Of a stretch of 64,000 nucleotides of DNA, positions 17,342 through 26,820 are shown in pieces. The translations under genes and the position numbers were made by a program. The stretch's first letter is position 1; each line of letters starts with the position of its first letter. The notes below the pieces were generated by a model. The model was not told the origin of the DNA. It worked only from the letters and a program-made list of their open reading frames with translations, and did no database searches. Source of the DNA: Pseudomonas ekonensis (lineage in GTDB: Bacteria > Pseudomonadota > Gammaproteobacteria > Pseudomonadales > Pseudomonadaceae); the NCBI RefSeq assembly GCF_019145435.1, contig NZ_JAHSTS010000002.1, positions 744,001 through 808,000 on the forward strand, read 5' to 3'.

Positions 17342-17902
17342 TCATTGCCCAAGCGGCCTGGACGCAATCGCCTTCTCGATCGCCGCCAGAAACTCAGGAT
17401 CATCCGGTTTGGTCAGGCTGGAGAAATTGGCGATCACCTTGCCCTGGCGGTCGATGACGTACTTGTAGAAATTCCACTTCGGCGCACTGCTCTGCCTGGC
17501 CAGCACCTGGAACAGATGGGTGGCGCCGTCGCCGCGGACTTTCTGCGGTTCGGTCATGGTGAAGGTCACGCCGTAGTTGGCGTAGCAGACCTTGGCGGTC
17601 TCGGCGCTGTCCTTGGACTCCTGCTTGAAGTCGTTGGACGGCACGCCGAGCATTTCCAGCCCCTGCGCCTTGTAGCGTTGATTGAGGGCCTCAAGGCCTT
17701 CGAACTGCGGGGCAAACCCGCAGAAGCTGGCGGTGTTGATCACCACCAGCGGTTTGTCGGCATAGCGCTGACACAGGTCGATGGACTCCTTGGCCCGCAG
17801 CTTGGGCAAGGAGCCTTGCAGCAGATCCGGGCAGTCCGCCGCCCGGACCACTCCGGTCAACGCGATCAGCAACGCAGGAACAGCACACCAGCGCATCAGC
17901 AT
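17342..17902 (-). CDS. Exported glutathione peroxidase-family protein (Cys type)
   Basis: A 186-aa protein with a signal peptide (cleavage near A21) and the GPx fold. The peroxidatic cysteine is C61 in [15 protein letters not shown], replacing the selenocysteine of animal enzymes, and the WNF motif is present in [13 protein letters not shown]. The usual second motif GFPCNQF is changed to GVPSNDF, which removes the common resolving-site Cys region, so its reductant is uncertain. It reduces peroxides in the periplasm. It is last in the marR-MFS-small ORF-GPx group. Confidence 0.88.
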   Translation of the reverse strand: MLMRWCAVPALLIALTGVVRAADCPDLLQGSLPKLRAKESIDLCQRYADKPLVVINTASFCGFAPQFEGLEALNQRYKAQGLEMLGVPSNDFKQESKDSAETAKVCYANYGVTFTMTEPQKVRGDGATHLFQVLARQSSAPKWNFYKYVIDRQGKVIANFSSLTKPDDPEFLAAIEKAIASRPLGQ

Positions 17903-17969
17903 GTCAGGCTTCCTCGGGCAGTCGTCAGACCCCGACGTTACTCGCCCCCCAACCCTCCCCGCAAGCGCT

Positions 17970-18092
17970 CTAGCAGATGCTCATGCCCAGTTGCATCAGC
18001 GCCAGGCCGCCCCGCAGCCAGCCCCACCACACCAGCGCCAGCAGCGCGGCGCCGAGCGCAATGACGGCGACCTGCGGCCACAGGCGCTTCAT
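17970..18092 (-). CDS. 40-aa single-helix membrane peptide, overlapping MFS gene
   Basis: A short frame starting at the ATGA that forms the stop of the MFS gene (18092-18089), so it is translationally coupled to it. The 40-aa product begins [18 protein letters not shown] and is one hydrophobic helix with a basic start, followed by [10 protein letters not shown] and a short tail ending in Cys. Such peptides can sit with a transporter. The coupling and the membrane-like composition support a real gene; no family is known to me. Confidence 0.6.
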   Translation of the reverse strand: MKRLWPQVAVIALGAALLALVWWGWLRGGLALMQLGMSIC

Positions 18093-19297
18093 GCGGCGCT
18101 CACGCCCGCCTGCAGGCGCGCCACAGGGCGTTCGCGCACCGGCCAGTTCAGGGCCGCCGCCAGCAGACTCAGGAGGATCGCCACCTGCCAGATCAAGTCA
18201 TAGCTCCCGGTACGGTCATACACCACCCCGCCCAGCCAGCCGCCGAGGAACGAGCCGAGCTGGTGGAACAGGAACACGATGCCGCCCAGCATGGACAGGT
18301 TGCGCACGCCGAACAAGGTCGCCACCGTACCGTTGGTCAACGGCACCGTCGACAGCCACAGGAAGCCCATCGCCATGCCGAACAGGTAGGCCGACGTGGT
18401 GGTGACCGGCAGCCACAGGAACAGCACGATCACCACCGCGCGCAGCAGATAGAGCCCGGTGAGCAGGCGCGGCTTGGACATGCGCCCGCCCAGCCAGCCG
18501 GCGGTGTAGGTGCCGAAGATATTGAACAGACCGATCAGCGCCAGCACCGTAGTGCCGACGGTGGCCGGCAAATGCTGGTCCACCAGGTAGGCCGGCAGGT
18601 GCACGCCGATGAATACCACCTGAAAACCGCAGACGAAAAAGCCGAACGCCAGCAGCCAGAACCCGGAGTGCGAACAGGCTTCGCGCAAGGCTTCGGACAG
18701 CGTCTGCTCATGACCGTGGACCGGCAGCGGCTTGTCCTTGAGCATGGCCACCAGCGGCACGATCAGCGCCACCAGCAGGCCCAGCGCCAACAAGGCCGCC
18801 GACCAGCCCAGCCAGCCGATCAGCCCGAGGGTGCCGGGCAGCATGGCGAACTGGCCGAAAGAGCCTGCGGCACTGGCGATGCCCATGCCCATGCTGCGTT
18901 TTTCCGGCGGCACGGCACGGCCGACCACACCGAGGATCACCGAGAACGACGTGCCGGACAGGCCGATGCCGATCAGCAGCCCCGCGCTCAGCGACAGGCT
19001 CAGCGCCGAGTCGGACAGCCCCATGCACACCAGCCCGACGGCGTAGAGCACACCGCCGGTCAGCACCACCTTCGCCGCGCCGAAGCGGTCGGCCAGCGCG
19101 CCGGTGAACGGCTGCGCCAGGCCCCAGATCAGGTTCTGCAAGGCGATGGCGAAGGCGAACACCTCACGCCCCCAACCGAACTGGGCGCTCATCGGCGACA
19201 GGAACAGGCCGAAGCCGTGCCGCACGCCCAACGACAGCGCCAGAATCAGCGCACTCCCCAGCAACACCCAACCACACGCACGCCACATCGAACTCAT
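18089..19297 (-). CDS. MFS transporter in the MarR-regulated unit
   Basis: A 402-aa 12-helix major facilitator, of the monocarboxylate-like/oxalate-formate class by its opening LSLGVRHGFGLFLSPMSAQFGW. It lies 52 bp after the marR gene in the same direction, with a perfect 14-bp palindrome in the gap, and is followed by a coupled 40-aa peptide and a glutathione peroxidase. The context suggests export or uptake of a compound tied to oxidative or electrophile stress. Substrate unknown. Confidence 0.86.
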   Translation of the reverse strand: MSSMWRACGWVLLGSALILALSLGVRHGFGLFLSPMSAQFGWGREVFAFAIALQNLIWGLAQPFTGALADRFGAAKVVLTGGVLYAVGLVCMGLSDSALSLSLSAGLLIGIGLSGTSFSVILGVVGRAVPPEKRSMGMGIASAAGSFGQFAMLPGTLGLIGWLGWSAALLALGLLVALIVPLVAMLKDKPLPVHGHEQTLSEALREACSHSGFWLLAFGFFVCGFQVVFIGVHLPAYLVDQHLPATVGTTVLALIGLFNIFGTYTAGWLGGRMSKPRLLTGLYLLRAVVIVLFLWLPVTTTSAYLFGMAMGFLWLSTVPLTNGTVATLFGVRNLSMLGGIVFLFHQLGSFLGGWLGGVVYDRTGSYDLIWQVAILLSLLAAALNWPVRERPVARLQAGVSAA

Positions 19298-19313
19298 TAT
19301 TGTTCTCCAGTCA

Positions 19314-19327
19314 CGGGTATATACCCG
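19314..19327. promoter_or_regulatory. MarR operator candidate before the MFS gene
   Basis: CGGGTATATACCCG is a perfect 14-bp palindrome 16 bp before the MFS ATG. A close copy lies before marR, and the size fits MarR dimers. Confidence 0.6.
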
Positions 19328-19349
19328 CTTAAAGTCGGAAAAACCGGCG

Positions 19350-19754
19350 TCACGCCAGTTCGTCCAGCAGTCTCAGCAAGGTTTCACGCTTCTCGGCGCC
19401 CAGTCGGTCGATCAACCGCTGCTGCGCCGCTTCCCAGGCCGGCAGCGCCGCCGCCAGCCGCTGCGCACCGGTGTCGGTGAGCTTGACGATGCGGTTGCGC
19501 ATGTCTTCGCCCTCGGTGAGCGCCACCAGGCCCTCGCCCTCCAGCACCCGCAGGTTGCGGCCCAGGGTGCTGCGGTCCAGGCCCATGGCCTCGGCCAGTT
19601 CGGAGATGCTCGGTTGATCCAGCCGCTGCAGGTTGCACAGCAGAGAATACTGGGCGACGTTGATCCCGAAGCCGTCGAGAGCGCCGTCGTAATGCCTGCT
19701 GACGCCACGGGCGGCGCGACGCAGGTTGGTGCACAAACATTGGGAAGGAAGCAT
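19350..19754 (-). CDS. MarR-family regulator, possible thiol sensor
   Basis: A 134-aa winged-helix protein. The recognition part is seen in ISELAEAMGLDRSTLGRNLR (about residues 49-68) and the wing in GEDMRNRIVKLTDTG. Two cysteines, C6 and C8 in QCLCTN, lie at the start, as in peroxide-sensing OhrR/OspR-like proteins, where an N-terminal Cys is oxidised. The gene reads into the MFS and glutathione peroxidase genes. A near-identical palindrome lies just before its own start, so it likely represses itself and the MFS promoter. Confidence 0.87.
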   Translation of the reverse strand: MLPSQCLCTNLRRAARGVSRHYDGALDGFGINVAQYSLLCNLQRLDQPSISELAEAMGLDRSTLGRNLRVLEGEGLVALTEGEDMRNRIVKLTDTGAQRLAAALPAWEAAQQRLIDRLGAEKRETLLRLLDELA

Positions 19755-19758
19755 GATG

Positions 19759-19772
19759 CGTGTATATACCCG
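19759..19772. promoter_or_regulatory. MarR operator candidate before marR
   Basis: CGTGTATATACCCG is the 14-bp palindrome found before the MFS gene with one change. It lies 5 bp before the marR ATG, where bound repressor would block transcription. Confidence 0.55.
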
Positions 19773-19859
19773 CGACTCTGTTAAATCAAGTTACATGTGG
19801 TTTTGTTCAACAACATTTTCGATGGCCGCCAAGGGGCCGGCCGATCCGGGGCAAGGCTT

Positions 19860-20591
19860 TCAGGCCAGCGCCAACCCCACCAGCACCGCCATCTCCGTCA
19901 ACTCCAGCAACGCCCCGGCCGTGTCGCCCGTGGTGCCGCCCAGCCGCCGCACCATCAAGCGCCGCGCCCAGACGAACACCCCGACCGCCACCAGCAGCGC
20001 CACAGCGCCCTTGATCCCGGCCAACGCCACGCAGGCCAGCGCGCAAGCCGCCAACACCCACCACCCCGCCTTGCGCGGCAGGTGATCGGCCAACGCCTGC
20101 CCCAGCCCGCCGGCCCGCACGTAAGGTGTGGTCAGAAACAGCCCCAACAACGCAGCACGCCCGATCAGCGGCACGATGACCAGTATCAAGCCTTCGCCCT
20201 GTCCGACCACCGCCAACAGCGCGGCAAATTTGAGCAGCAACACCAGCACCAACGTCACCACCGCGATCGGCCCGCTGCGCGGATCCTTCATGATCGTCAG
20301 CGTGCGCTCGCGGTCGCCGAAACCGCCCAGCCAGGCATCGGCGCTGTCCGCCAGCCCGTCGAGGTGCAAGGCGCCGCTGAGCACCACCCACGCCGTCAGC
20401 AGCAACGCTCCGTGCAGCAACGGCGGCGCACCGGCCAGCGCCAGGTCCAGCGCCCACAGGATCACGCCGAACAGCAGGCCCACCACCGGATAGAACAGCA
20501 GCGAACGGCCAAGCGCCTGAGGCGCCGGCATGCCCGGCAAGCGCACCGGCAGGCTGCTGAGGAATTGCAGGGCGATCCAGAACGGCAACAT
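19860..20591 (-). CDS. cobS: Adenosylcobinamide-GDP ribazoletransferase (cobalamin synthase)
   Basis: A 243-aa inner-membrane protein with about six helices and the conserved LHLDGLADSADAWLGGFGDRER near residue 70-92, whose acidic residues bind Mg2+. CobS joins adenosylcobinamide-GDP with alpha-ribazole (phosphate), the last step of nucleotide loop assembly. Also called cobV. The ATG at 20591 lies 1 nt past the phosphatase stop, while the frame also opens farther upstream. It is the last gene of the cob operon. Confidence 0.94.
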   Translation of the reverse strand: MLPFWIALQFLSSLPVRLPGMPAPQALGRSLLFYPVVGLLFGVILWALDLALAGAPPLLHGALLLTAWVVLSGALHLDGLADSADAWLGGFGDRERTLTIMKDPRSGPIAVVTLVLVLLLKFAALLAVVGQGEGLILVIVPLIGRAALLGLFLTTPYVRAGGLGQALADHLPRKAGWWVLAACALACVALAGIKGAVALLVAVGVFVWARRLMVRRLGGTTGDTAGALLELTEMAVLVGLALA

Positions 20592-20592
20592 G

Positions 20593-21168
20593 TCAGTCCA
20601 CTTCCCGAAGCGATCCGTCGGCCTCGACAATCAACGAAAACAATCCGCCATGGCCGACCTCGACGGTGAGCAACTGCTCACGCGGCAAGCCACGAGCCCT
20701 GGCCAGCAACAGGCGCATGACGCCGCCATGGGTGACCAGCAGCAGCCGCTCGCCGGCGTGGGCCGCCTGCAACCGCGCCACCGCCGCCAGCACCCGCGCC
20801 GAAAAATCGCTCACCGGCTCGCCCTGCGGCGGGGTGAATGCGTACGGGTCGGCCCAGAACCGCCCCAGCGCCTCGGCGTCCGTTTCCATCAGGGCGGCGG
20901 CGCCCTGCCCTTCCCAGGCACCGAAGTGCAGTTCCTGCACGGCCCCGTCCAACGTCAGCGGCAGATCCAGTTGCCCACGCAGCTCTTGCGCGAACCGCGC
21001 GCAGCGCTGCAACGGCGAGCTCACCAGGCGATCCCACGGCCCGCGCCCGACCACCGCCGCACGCATCTGCGCCCAGCCCTTGTCGGTCAGCGCGTCATCG
21101 AGGCTGCCGCGCAAGCCGCCGCCCAGCTCGGTCTCACCGTGGCGCAGCAGATCCAGGCGCAAGGTCAT
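20593..21168 (-). CDS. cobC: Alpha-ribazole-5'-phosphate phosphatase, histidine-phosphatase family
   Basis: A 191-aa histidine phosphatase with the RHG motif at 9-11 ([20 protein letters not shown]) and a second His in [14 protein letters not shown]. It removes phosphate from the lower-ligand precursor (or from cobalamin 5'-phosphate). The ATG at 21168 overlaps the cobT stop by four bases (ATGA), which fixes the start; longer frames upstream are within cobT. The enterobacterial name is cobC; note the Pseudomonas denitrificans cobC is the aminotransferase-like gene farther upstream. Confidence 0.92.
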   Translation of the reverse strand: MTLRLDLLRHGETELGGGLRGSLDDALTDKGWAQMRAAVVGRGPWDRLVSSPLQRCARFAQELRGQLDLPLTLDGAVQELHFGAWEGQGAAALMETDAEALGRFWADPYAFTPPQGEPVSDFSARVLAAVARLQAAHAGERLLLVTHGGVMRLLLARARGLPREQLLTVEVGHGGLFSLIVEADGSLREVD

Positions 21169-22220
21169 GCGGGGCGATCCGCCACCGCCGCCTCGGCGAA
21201 CGTCGCCATCTGCCCGTGCAGGTCGCAAGCCAGGCGCAACAGCGGAACCGCCAGCGCAGCACCGCTGCCCTCGCCCAGACGCAGGCCCAGCTCGAGCAGC
21301 GGTTCGGCCTGAAGGGCTTCCAGCACATGCCGGTGGCCTGGCTCGGCGCCGCGGTGGCCGAACAGCAGCCACTCGCGGCAGGCCGGGTTCACACGGACGG
21401 CCACCAGCGCGGCGACGGTGCAGATGAAACCGTCCACCAGCACCGCGATGCCTTCCTGGGCACAGGCCAGGTAGGCACCGACAAGCGCCGCAATCTCAAA
21501 ACCGCCCAGGTTGAACAAGGTCTGCAACGCATCGCCACGCTGGGCCTTGTGCAAGGCCAGCGCCCGCTCGATCACCTGCGCCTTGTGGCTGACGCCCTCG
21601 GCGTTCAGGCCGGTGCCGGGCCCGGTCAGGTGCGCCACCGGGCAATCGAGCAACGCGCAGGCCAGCGCACTGGCCGCCGTGGTGTTGCCGATGCCCATTT
21701 CGCCGCCGATGAACAATTGCGTCCCTGCGGCTTTGGCCCGCAGCACGCTGTCGCGCCCGGCCTGCAAGGCCTGCTCGCCCTGCGCAGGGGTCATCGCCGA
21801 GGTTTCGACAAAGTTCGCGGTGCCCGGGCCCAGGTGCAAATGACGCACGCCCGGCAACGCCAGCGACGGCGTCACCGTGCCCAGATCCACCACCTCCAGC
21901 TGTGCATCGAGCCTTCGCGCCAGCACGCTGATCGCCGCGCCGCCGCTGACGAAGTTCAGCAGCATCTGCCCGGTGACCTCCTGCGGATAGGCGGAAACGC
22001 CCTCGGCCACCACCCCGTGGTCACCGGCGAAGATCGCGACCCACAATCGGTCCAGGCACGGCTTGACCTGACCTTGCAGCCCGGCCAGTTGCACCGCCAC
22101 CGCTTCGAGACGGCCGAGGGAACCGGCGGGTTTGGTCAGTTGCTGTTGCCGCGCCGCCGCCTCGGCAACGGTGTCGGCATTCACAGGTCGGCACGGGTTG
22201 CACCACCAGGCTTGGGTCAT
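21165..22220 (-). CDS. cobT: Nicotinate-nucleotide-dimethylbenzimidazole phosphoribosyltransferase
   Basis: A 351-aa enzyme of normal length. Motifs seen are [10 protein letters not shown] near residue 30, [20 protein letters not shown] and GEMGIGNTT. It moves phosphoribose from nicotinate mononucleotide to dimethylbenzimidazole, giving alpha-ribazole phosphate. The lower ligand is supplied by bluB in the same operon. The ATG at 22220 overlaps the cobU stop (ATGA). Confidence 0.96.
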   Translation of the reverse strand: MTQAWWCNPCRPVNADTVAEAAARQQQLTKPAGSLGRLEAVAVQLAGLQGQVKPCLDRLWVAIFAGDHGVVAEGVSAYPQEVTGQMLLNFVSGGAAISVLARRLDAQLEVVDLGTVTPSLALPGVRHLHLGPGTANFVETSAMTPAQGEQALQAGRDSVLRAKAAGTQLFIGGEMGIGNTTAASALACALLDCPVAHLTGPGTGLNAEGVSHKAQVIERALALHKAQRGDALQTLFNLGGFEIAALVGAYLACAQEGIAVLVDGFICTVAALVAVRVNPACREWLLFGHRGAEPGHRHVLEALQAEPLLELGLRLGEGSGAALAVPLLRLACDLHGQMATFAEAAVADRPA

Positions 22221-22738
22221 AGGGCAGGTCCTTTCAGAGTCAGGGGCAGGCCGGCGACCGTCAGCACCACGCGCTGACAACGTTCGGCCAGGGCTTGATG
22301 CAGCCAACCGGCTTCATCGACATAGCGGCGAGTCAATTCGCCCAGCGGCACGACACCCATTCCGGTCTCGTTGCTGACAAAAACGATGTCGCCCGGCAGC
22401 GTCGCCAGGCAGTCCAGCAGGGCCTCGCGCTCGGCGGCCAGGCGTTCGGCGTCATCGAGCATCAAAAGGTTGGTGAGCCACAGCGTGAGGCAGTCCACCA
22501 GCAGGCAGCGCCCGGCGCCGGCGTTATCGCGCAGCACGCGGGCCAGCGCCAGCGGCTCTTCGATCAGGCCCCACTCGGCGGGACGGCGGGCGCGGTGATG
22601 GGCCACCCGCTCGCTCATTTCACCGTCCAGCGGTTGGCTGGTGGCGATGTAGGTGACGGCCAGGCCGCTGTCGGTGGCGAGTTTCTCCGCCAGGCGGCTT
22701 TTGCCGGAACGGGCGCCGCCGAGGATCAGTTGGAGCAT
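22217..22738 (-). CDS. cobU: Adenosylcobinamide kinase / guanylyltransferase
   Basis: A 173-aa bifunctional enzyme with the P-loop [12 protein letters not shown] at residues 6-17, the guanylylated His region [12 protein letters not shown] and the [11 protein letters not shown] motif. It phosphorylates adenosylcobinamide and attaches GMP. Called cobP in P. denitrificans nomenclature. A 78-bp gap before it is the only clear break in the cob operon. Confidence 0.96.
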   Translation of the reverse strand: MLQLILGGARSGKSRLAEKLATDSGLAVTYIATSQPLDGEMSERVAHHRARRPAEWGLIEEPLALARVLRDNAGAGRCLLVDCLTLWLTNLLMLDDAERLAAEREALLDCLATLPGDIVFVSNETGMGVVPLGELTRRYVDEAGWLHQALAERCQRVVLTVAGLPLTLKGPAL

Positions 22739-22816
22739 GAGAACATCCTGAACAATGTACGGTGAGGCAACCGGCCCCTTCGCAGGCTCGCCCGCGAAAG
22801 GCCCGGCACAGGCGAA

Positions 22817-24268
22817 TCAGATCCCACAGAGCCGACGCAACAGCCCGGTATCCAGATGCTTTTCCACCAGGTCCGCCAGCCGTTCGATGTCCCGCTCGCG
22901 CAAGCCGTGGTAATCCACCGCCTGCACCTCGCTCAGGCCCGCCCAGCGCAGCAGCGCCGCACTGGCCGCCGGCGACTCGAACAGGCCGTGCAGGTAGGTG
23001 CCGAACACCTGCCCGTCGGCACTTTGCGCGCCGTCGCAACGGCCATCGTCCAGATGCACGGCGGCCAGCGCCAGGGCGGGCCCTGTCGTCACGCCGGCAT
23101 GGATTTCGTAGCCGCTGACTTCGGCGTCTTCCAGCGCCAGGCGTCCGCGGACATTGCGCAACTGCTTCTCGGCTTCGAGCTGCGTCTCGAACGCCAGCAA
23201 CCCCAGCCCGGCACTGGAGCCCGGCGCGCCTTCCAGGCCCAGCGGATCATGCACCTGCTCGCCGAGCATCTGCAGGCCGCCGCAGATGCCCAGGACCTTG
23301 CCGCCATAACGCAGGTGTCGGCGGATCGCCCCTTCCCAGCCGTTGGCGCGCAGATAAGCCAGGTCGCTGCGCACGCTCTTCGAGCCCGGCAGGATGATCA
23401 GGTCCGCCGGCGGGATCGCCTGGCCCGGGCCGATGAATTGCAGGTTCACCTGAGGATGCAGGCGCAGCGGATCGAAATCGGTGTGGTTGCTGATGCGCGG
23501 CAACACCGGCACCACTACGTTCAGCACCTGTTCGGCCTTGTCGGCCTGGCGCCGGTCGATGCCGTCTTCGGCTTCCAGGTGCAGGTCCATCACGTAGGGC
23601 AACACGCCGACCACGGGTTTGCCGGTGCGCTGCTCCAGCCAGTCGAGGCCCGGCTGCAGCAAGGCGAGGTCACCCCGGAAGCGGTTGATGATGAAACCCT
23701 TGACCCGCGCCTGTTCGCTGGGCGACAGCAGCTCGAGCGTGCCGACCAGATGGGCGAACACGCCGCCGCGGTTGATGTCGGCGATCAGCAGCACCGGGCA
23801 GTCCACCGCTTCGGCGAAGCCCATGTTGGCGATGTCGCCGGCCCGCAGGTTGATCTCCGCCGGGGAGCCGGCGCCCTCGACCATCACCAGCGGGTACGCA
23901 GCGACGAGCCGTTCGTGGGAGGCCAGCACCGCTTGCATGGCGATGGCCTTGTAGTCGTGATAGGCCACGGCATTCATGGTGGTGACGGCGCGCCCGTGGA
24001 TGATCACCTGGGCGCCGGTGTCGCTGTTGGGCTTGAGCAGCACCGGGTTCATGTCGGTGTGCGGTTCCAGGTGCGAAGCCTGGGCCTGCACCGCCTGGGC
24101 GCGGCCGATCTCGCCGCCGTCGGCGGTCACCGCGCTGTTGAGCGCCATGTTCTGCGGCTTGAACGGCACCACCGCCACGCCCTGGCGGGTCGCCCAGCGG
24201 CACAATGCGGTCACCAGCGTGCTTTTGCCGGCATCGGATGTGGTGCCCTGCACCATGAGCGTGGTCAT
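22817..24268 (-). CDS. cobQ: Cobyric acid synthase
   Basis: A 483-aa amidotransferase. The N-terminal P-loop-like synthetase starts with [19 protein letters not shown], and the C-terminal class I glutaminase has the nucleophile in [10 protein letters not shown] near residue 330 and a distal His in GTYLHGLFE. It adds four amide groups to adenosylcobyrinic acid a,c-diamide. The ATG overlaps the previous gene by four bases (24265-24268). Confidence 0.96.
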   Translation of the reverse strand: MTTLMVQGTTSDAGKSTLVTALCRWATRQGVAVVPFKPQNMALNSAVTADGGEIGRAQAVQAQASHLEPHTDMNPVLLKPNSDTGAQVIIHGRAVTTMNAVAYHDYKAIAMQAVLASHERLVAAYPLVMVEGAGSPAEINLRAGDIANMGFAEAVDCPVLLIADINRGGVFAHLVGTLELLSPSEQARVKGFIINRFRGDLALLQPGLDWLEQRTGKPVVGVLPYVMDLHLEAEDGIDRRQADKAEQVLNVVVPVLPRISNHTDFDPLRLHPQVNLQFIGPGQAIPPADLIILPGSKSVRSDLAYLRANGWEGAIRRHLRYGGKVLGICGGLQMLGEQVHDPLGLEGAPGSSAGLGLLAFETQLEAEKQLRNVRGRLALEDAEVSGYEIHAGVTTGPALALAAVHLDDGRCDGAQSADGQVFGTYLHGLFESPAASAALLRWAGLSEVQAVDYHGLRERDIERLADLVEKHLDTGLLRRLCGI

Positions 24269-25272
24269 GCCGGCGTATCCATCGGGTGTTCCTTGGCGAA
24301 CGCCTGCAAGGCCTGTTCGAGCCGTGCCTCGTCGGCGGCGTCGGCGGGCAGTCCGAACCGCAGGCTGCTGTTGTGGGTGAAGAGGCGCAGCAGGATGCCG
24401 CGCCGGGCCATGAACTCATGCAGCGCGGCCGCTTGCTCGGTGATCAGCCACTGGAACAGGGCACAGCCGCCGTGGGGTTTGAAGCCGTAGCGCTCCAGCA
24501 GCGCGGCCAGCCGTTCGCTGGCCTCGTCGCTGCGGATGCGCTGGCGGGTGTGGCCTTCGGTGTCCAGCAGGCACGCCTGGCCCAGCACCCGGGTCGGCCC
24601 GCTGACCGCCCAAGGGCCGACCTGTTCGGCCAACAGCCTGAGCAGTTTGCGCTCGGCCAGGACAAAACCCAGCCGCACCCCGGCGAGGCCAAAGAACTTG
24701 CCGAACGAACGCAGCACGATCAGGCCGACCTGATGGGCATGGGGCGCCAGGCTCAACTGGGGGGCGTTGTCCATGAACGCTTCGTCGACCACCAGCCAGC
24801 CGCCCCGCTGGGCCAGCCTGGCGTGCCAGTCGAGCAGCCGCGCCGGGGTCAGGCTCAACCCGGTGGGGTTGTTCGGGTTGACCACCACCAGCACATCGAG
24901 GCTGTCGAGAAAGAAATCGACTTCCTGCTCCAGCACCTCGCGCACGATGTAGCCGCTGCGGCGCCAGGCCTCGGCGTGCTCGGCGTAGCATGGCGACAGC
25001 ACGCCGACCTTGCCGGCCCGACGCAGGCGCGGCAGCAGCTGGATGGCCATCTGCGAGCCGGCCACCGGCAGCACGTGCGCGGCGCCGTAGTAATCGCACG
25101 CGGCCTGCTCCAGGCCGTCGTCGGTTTCCGGCAGGCGGGCCCAGGCCCGCAGCGGAATGTCCGGCACCGCAAACGGCCACGGCGCAAGGCCCGTGGACAG
25201 GTCGAGCCAGTCCGGCTCGGCGATGCCGTACTCGATCGCCGCCCTGCGCAACCGGCCGCCGTGCTCAAGCAT
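24265..25272 (-). CDS. cobD: Threonine-phosphate decarboxylase (aminotransferase fold)
   Basis: A 335-aa fold type I PLP enzyme. The PLP lysine is in [18 protein letters not shown], with [11 protein letters not shown] and DEAFMD as the other pocket motifs. It makes aminopropanol phosphate (the linker of the nucleotide loop) from L-threonine phosphate. It is cobD in Salmonella usage and cobC in P. denitrificans usage. It overlaps cbiB by eight bases and cobQ by four. Confidence 0.93.
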   Translation of the reverse strand: MLEHGGRLRRAAIEYGIAEPDWLDLSTGLAPWPFAVPDIPLRAWARLPETDDGLEQAACDYYGAAHVLPVAGSQMAIQLLPRLRRAGKVGVLSPCYAEHAEAWRRSGYIVREVLEQEVDFFLDSLDVLVVVNPNNPTGLSLTPARLLDWHARLAQRGGWLVVDEAFMDNAPQLSLAPHAHQVGLIVLRSFGKFFGLAGVRLGFVLAERKLLRLLAEQVGPWAVSGPTRVLGQACLLDTEGHTRQRIRSDEASERLAALLERYGFKPHGGCALFQWLITEQAAALHEFMARRGILLRLFTHNSSLRFGLPADAADEARLEQALQAFAKEHPMDTPA

Positions 25273-26173
25273 AGAATTCAGCCCCCACGCAAAGGATCAG
25301 CAGCCACAACCATACCCCGCGCTGCACCAATTGCCAGCCACGGTCGATGGAATCGGCATCCGCCGGCACACCCTCGCCCAACTGAGGGCGCTCGTGCAGT
25401 TCGCCGTGATAGACCGCAGGGCCGCCCAGTTCCACACCCAGCGCACCGGCGCCGGCGGCCATGACGGGGCCGGCGTTGGGGCTGTCCCACTTCGGGCCTT
25501 GGGTACGCCAGCACTTGAGGGCCAGGCGAGTCTTGCCCAACAGTGCGTAGGTCAACGCCACCAGCCGCGCGGGAATGTAGTTGAGCACGTCGTCGATTTT
25601 CGCCGCCGCCCAGCCGAAGCGCTCGAAGCGTTCGTTGCGGTAGCCCCACATGGCGTCGAGGGTGTTGCTCAAGCGATAGAGCACGACACCCGGCGCGCCG
25701 GCCACGGCAAACCAGAACAACGCGGCGAACACGGCGTCGCTGCCGTTCTCCAGCACCGATTCGGTGGCGGCGCGGGCGACGGCGGTGCTGTCCAGCTCGC
25801 TGGTCTGGCGGCTGACCAGATACCCGACGCGTTTGCGCGCCTCCTCCAGGTCATCGCTGCGCAAGGCCTTGGCCACCGGCCCGACGTGCTCGCCGAGGCT
25901 GCGCATGCCGAGGGCGCAATACAGCGCGAGGATCTCCACGACCCAGCCCACGTAGGGCGCCCACGACAGCGCCGTGGCCAAAATCGTCAGCGGCAGCACC
26001 ACGATCACCCACGCCGTCACGCCATGGCTGCGCCAGCCACGGCCTGCGGCATTGAAGCGTTGTTCGACGCGTCCGGCGAAACGGCCGAACGCCACCAGCG
26101 GATGCCAGCGTTTCGGTTCACCCAGCAGCGCATCCAGCGCCACGGCGGCGACACTCAACAACGCGACACTCAT
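25265..26173 (-). CDS. cbiB: Adenosylcobinamide-phosphate synthase
   Basis: A 302-aa membrane protein with about four to five helices and the motifs [17 protein letters not shown] near residue 14-30 and [19 protein letters not shown]. It couples aminopropanol (or its phosphate) to cobyric acid. Named cbiB in Salmonella and cobD in P. denitrificans. The ATG at 26173 overlaps the bluB stop (ATGA); a GAGTG ribosome site lies in bluB's last codons, so the more distal in-frame start at 26188 was not used. Confidence 0.95.
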   Translation of the reverse strand: MSVALLSVAAVALDALLGEPKRWHPLVAFGRFAGRVEQRFNAAGRGWRSHGVTAWVIVVLPLTILATALSWAPYVGWVVEILALYCALGMRSLGEHVGPVAKALRSDDLEEARKRVGYLVSRQTSELDSTAVARAATESVLENGSDAVFAALFWFAVAGAPGVVLYRLSNTLDAMWGYRNERFERFGWAAAKIDDVLNYIPARLVALTYALLGKTRLALKCWRTQGPKWDSPNAGPVMAAGAGALGVELGGPAVYHGELHERPQLGEGVPADADSIDRGWQLVQRGVWLWLLILCVGAEFYA

Positions 26174-26820
26174 TGATTCACTCCCCATTGGTTTTCGTAC
26201 AGCAGCTCATCGAGCGGACGCGCCTGCGCCCACCCGTCGAGCACCAGCATCGGCGCCGGATAGAATTTCTTGACCGGCCCCAGGCACAGCACCGCCAACG
26301 GCTTGGCCCCCGCCGGCAGGTTGAGCAGGTCGGCCAGGGCCTGGGGCTCGAACAGCGACACCCAGCCCATGCCCAGCCCCTCGGCGCGGGCGGCCAGCCA
26401 CAGGTTCTGGATCGCGCAGGACAGCGACGCCAAGTCCATTTCCGGCAGCGTGCGGCGGCCGAAGATGTGCCGTTCGCGGTCGTCCCCCAACGCGGCCACC
26501 AGCACTTCGGCGCAGTCGCCGATGCCTTCGACCTTGAGCTTCATGAACTCGTCGCTGCGCTCGCCGAGGGCTTGGGCGGTGCGCACCCGCTCTTCTTCCA
26601 CCAGGTTCTGGATCCGGCCGCGCAAGGTGCGATCGCTGATGCGGATGAAGCGCCACGGCTGCATCAGCCCGACGCTGGGCGCCTGATGGGCGGCCTCCAG
26701 CAGGCGGCGCAGCAGTTCGGGCTCGACCGTGCCGCCCGTGAAGTGGCGCATGTCGCGGCGTTCGGCGATGGCGCGGTAGACGGCTTCGCGTTCGGCCGGG
26801 GTGTAGGCGTTGTCGCTCAT
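26170..26820 (-). CDS. bluB: 5,6-Dimethylbenzimidazole synthase
   Basis: A 216-aa protein of the nitroreductase fold. BluB splits reduced FMN with oxygen to make dimethylbenzimidazole, the lower cobalamin ligand. The typical start [19 protein letters not shown] and the region [15 protein letters not shown] are clear. Its presence implies aerobic ligand synthesis. The gene overlaps cobB at 26817-26820, just beside a REP unit that lies inside cobB's end. Confidence 0.95.
   Translation of the reverse strand: MSDNAYTPAEREAVYRAIAERRDMRHFTGGTVEPELLRRLLEAAHQAPSVGLMQPWRFIRISDRTLRGRIQNLVEEERVRTAQALGERSDEFMKLKVEGIGDCAEVLVAALGDDRERHIFGRRTLPEMDLASLSCAIQNLWLAARAEGLGMGWVSLFEPQALADLLNLPAGAKPLAVLCLGPVKKFYPAPMLVLDGWAQARPLDELLYENQWGVNQ

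Noticed and set aside
22739..22816. Gap before cobU considered as an extra REP
   Set aside because: It has only a weak likeness (CTTCGCAGGCTCGCCCGCGAAAG) with a bad core, so I do not call it.
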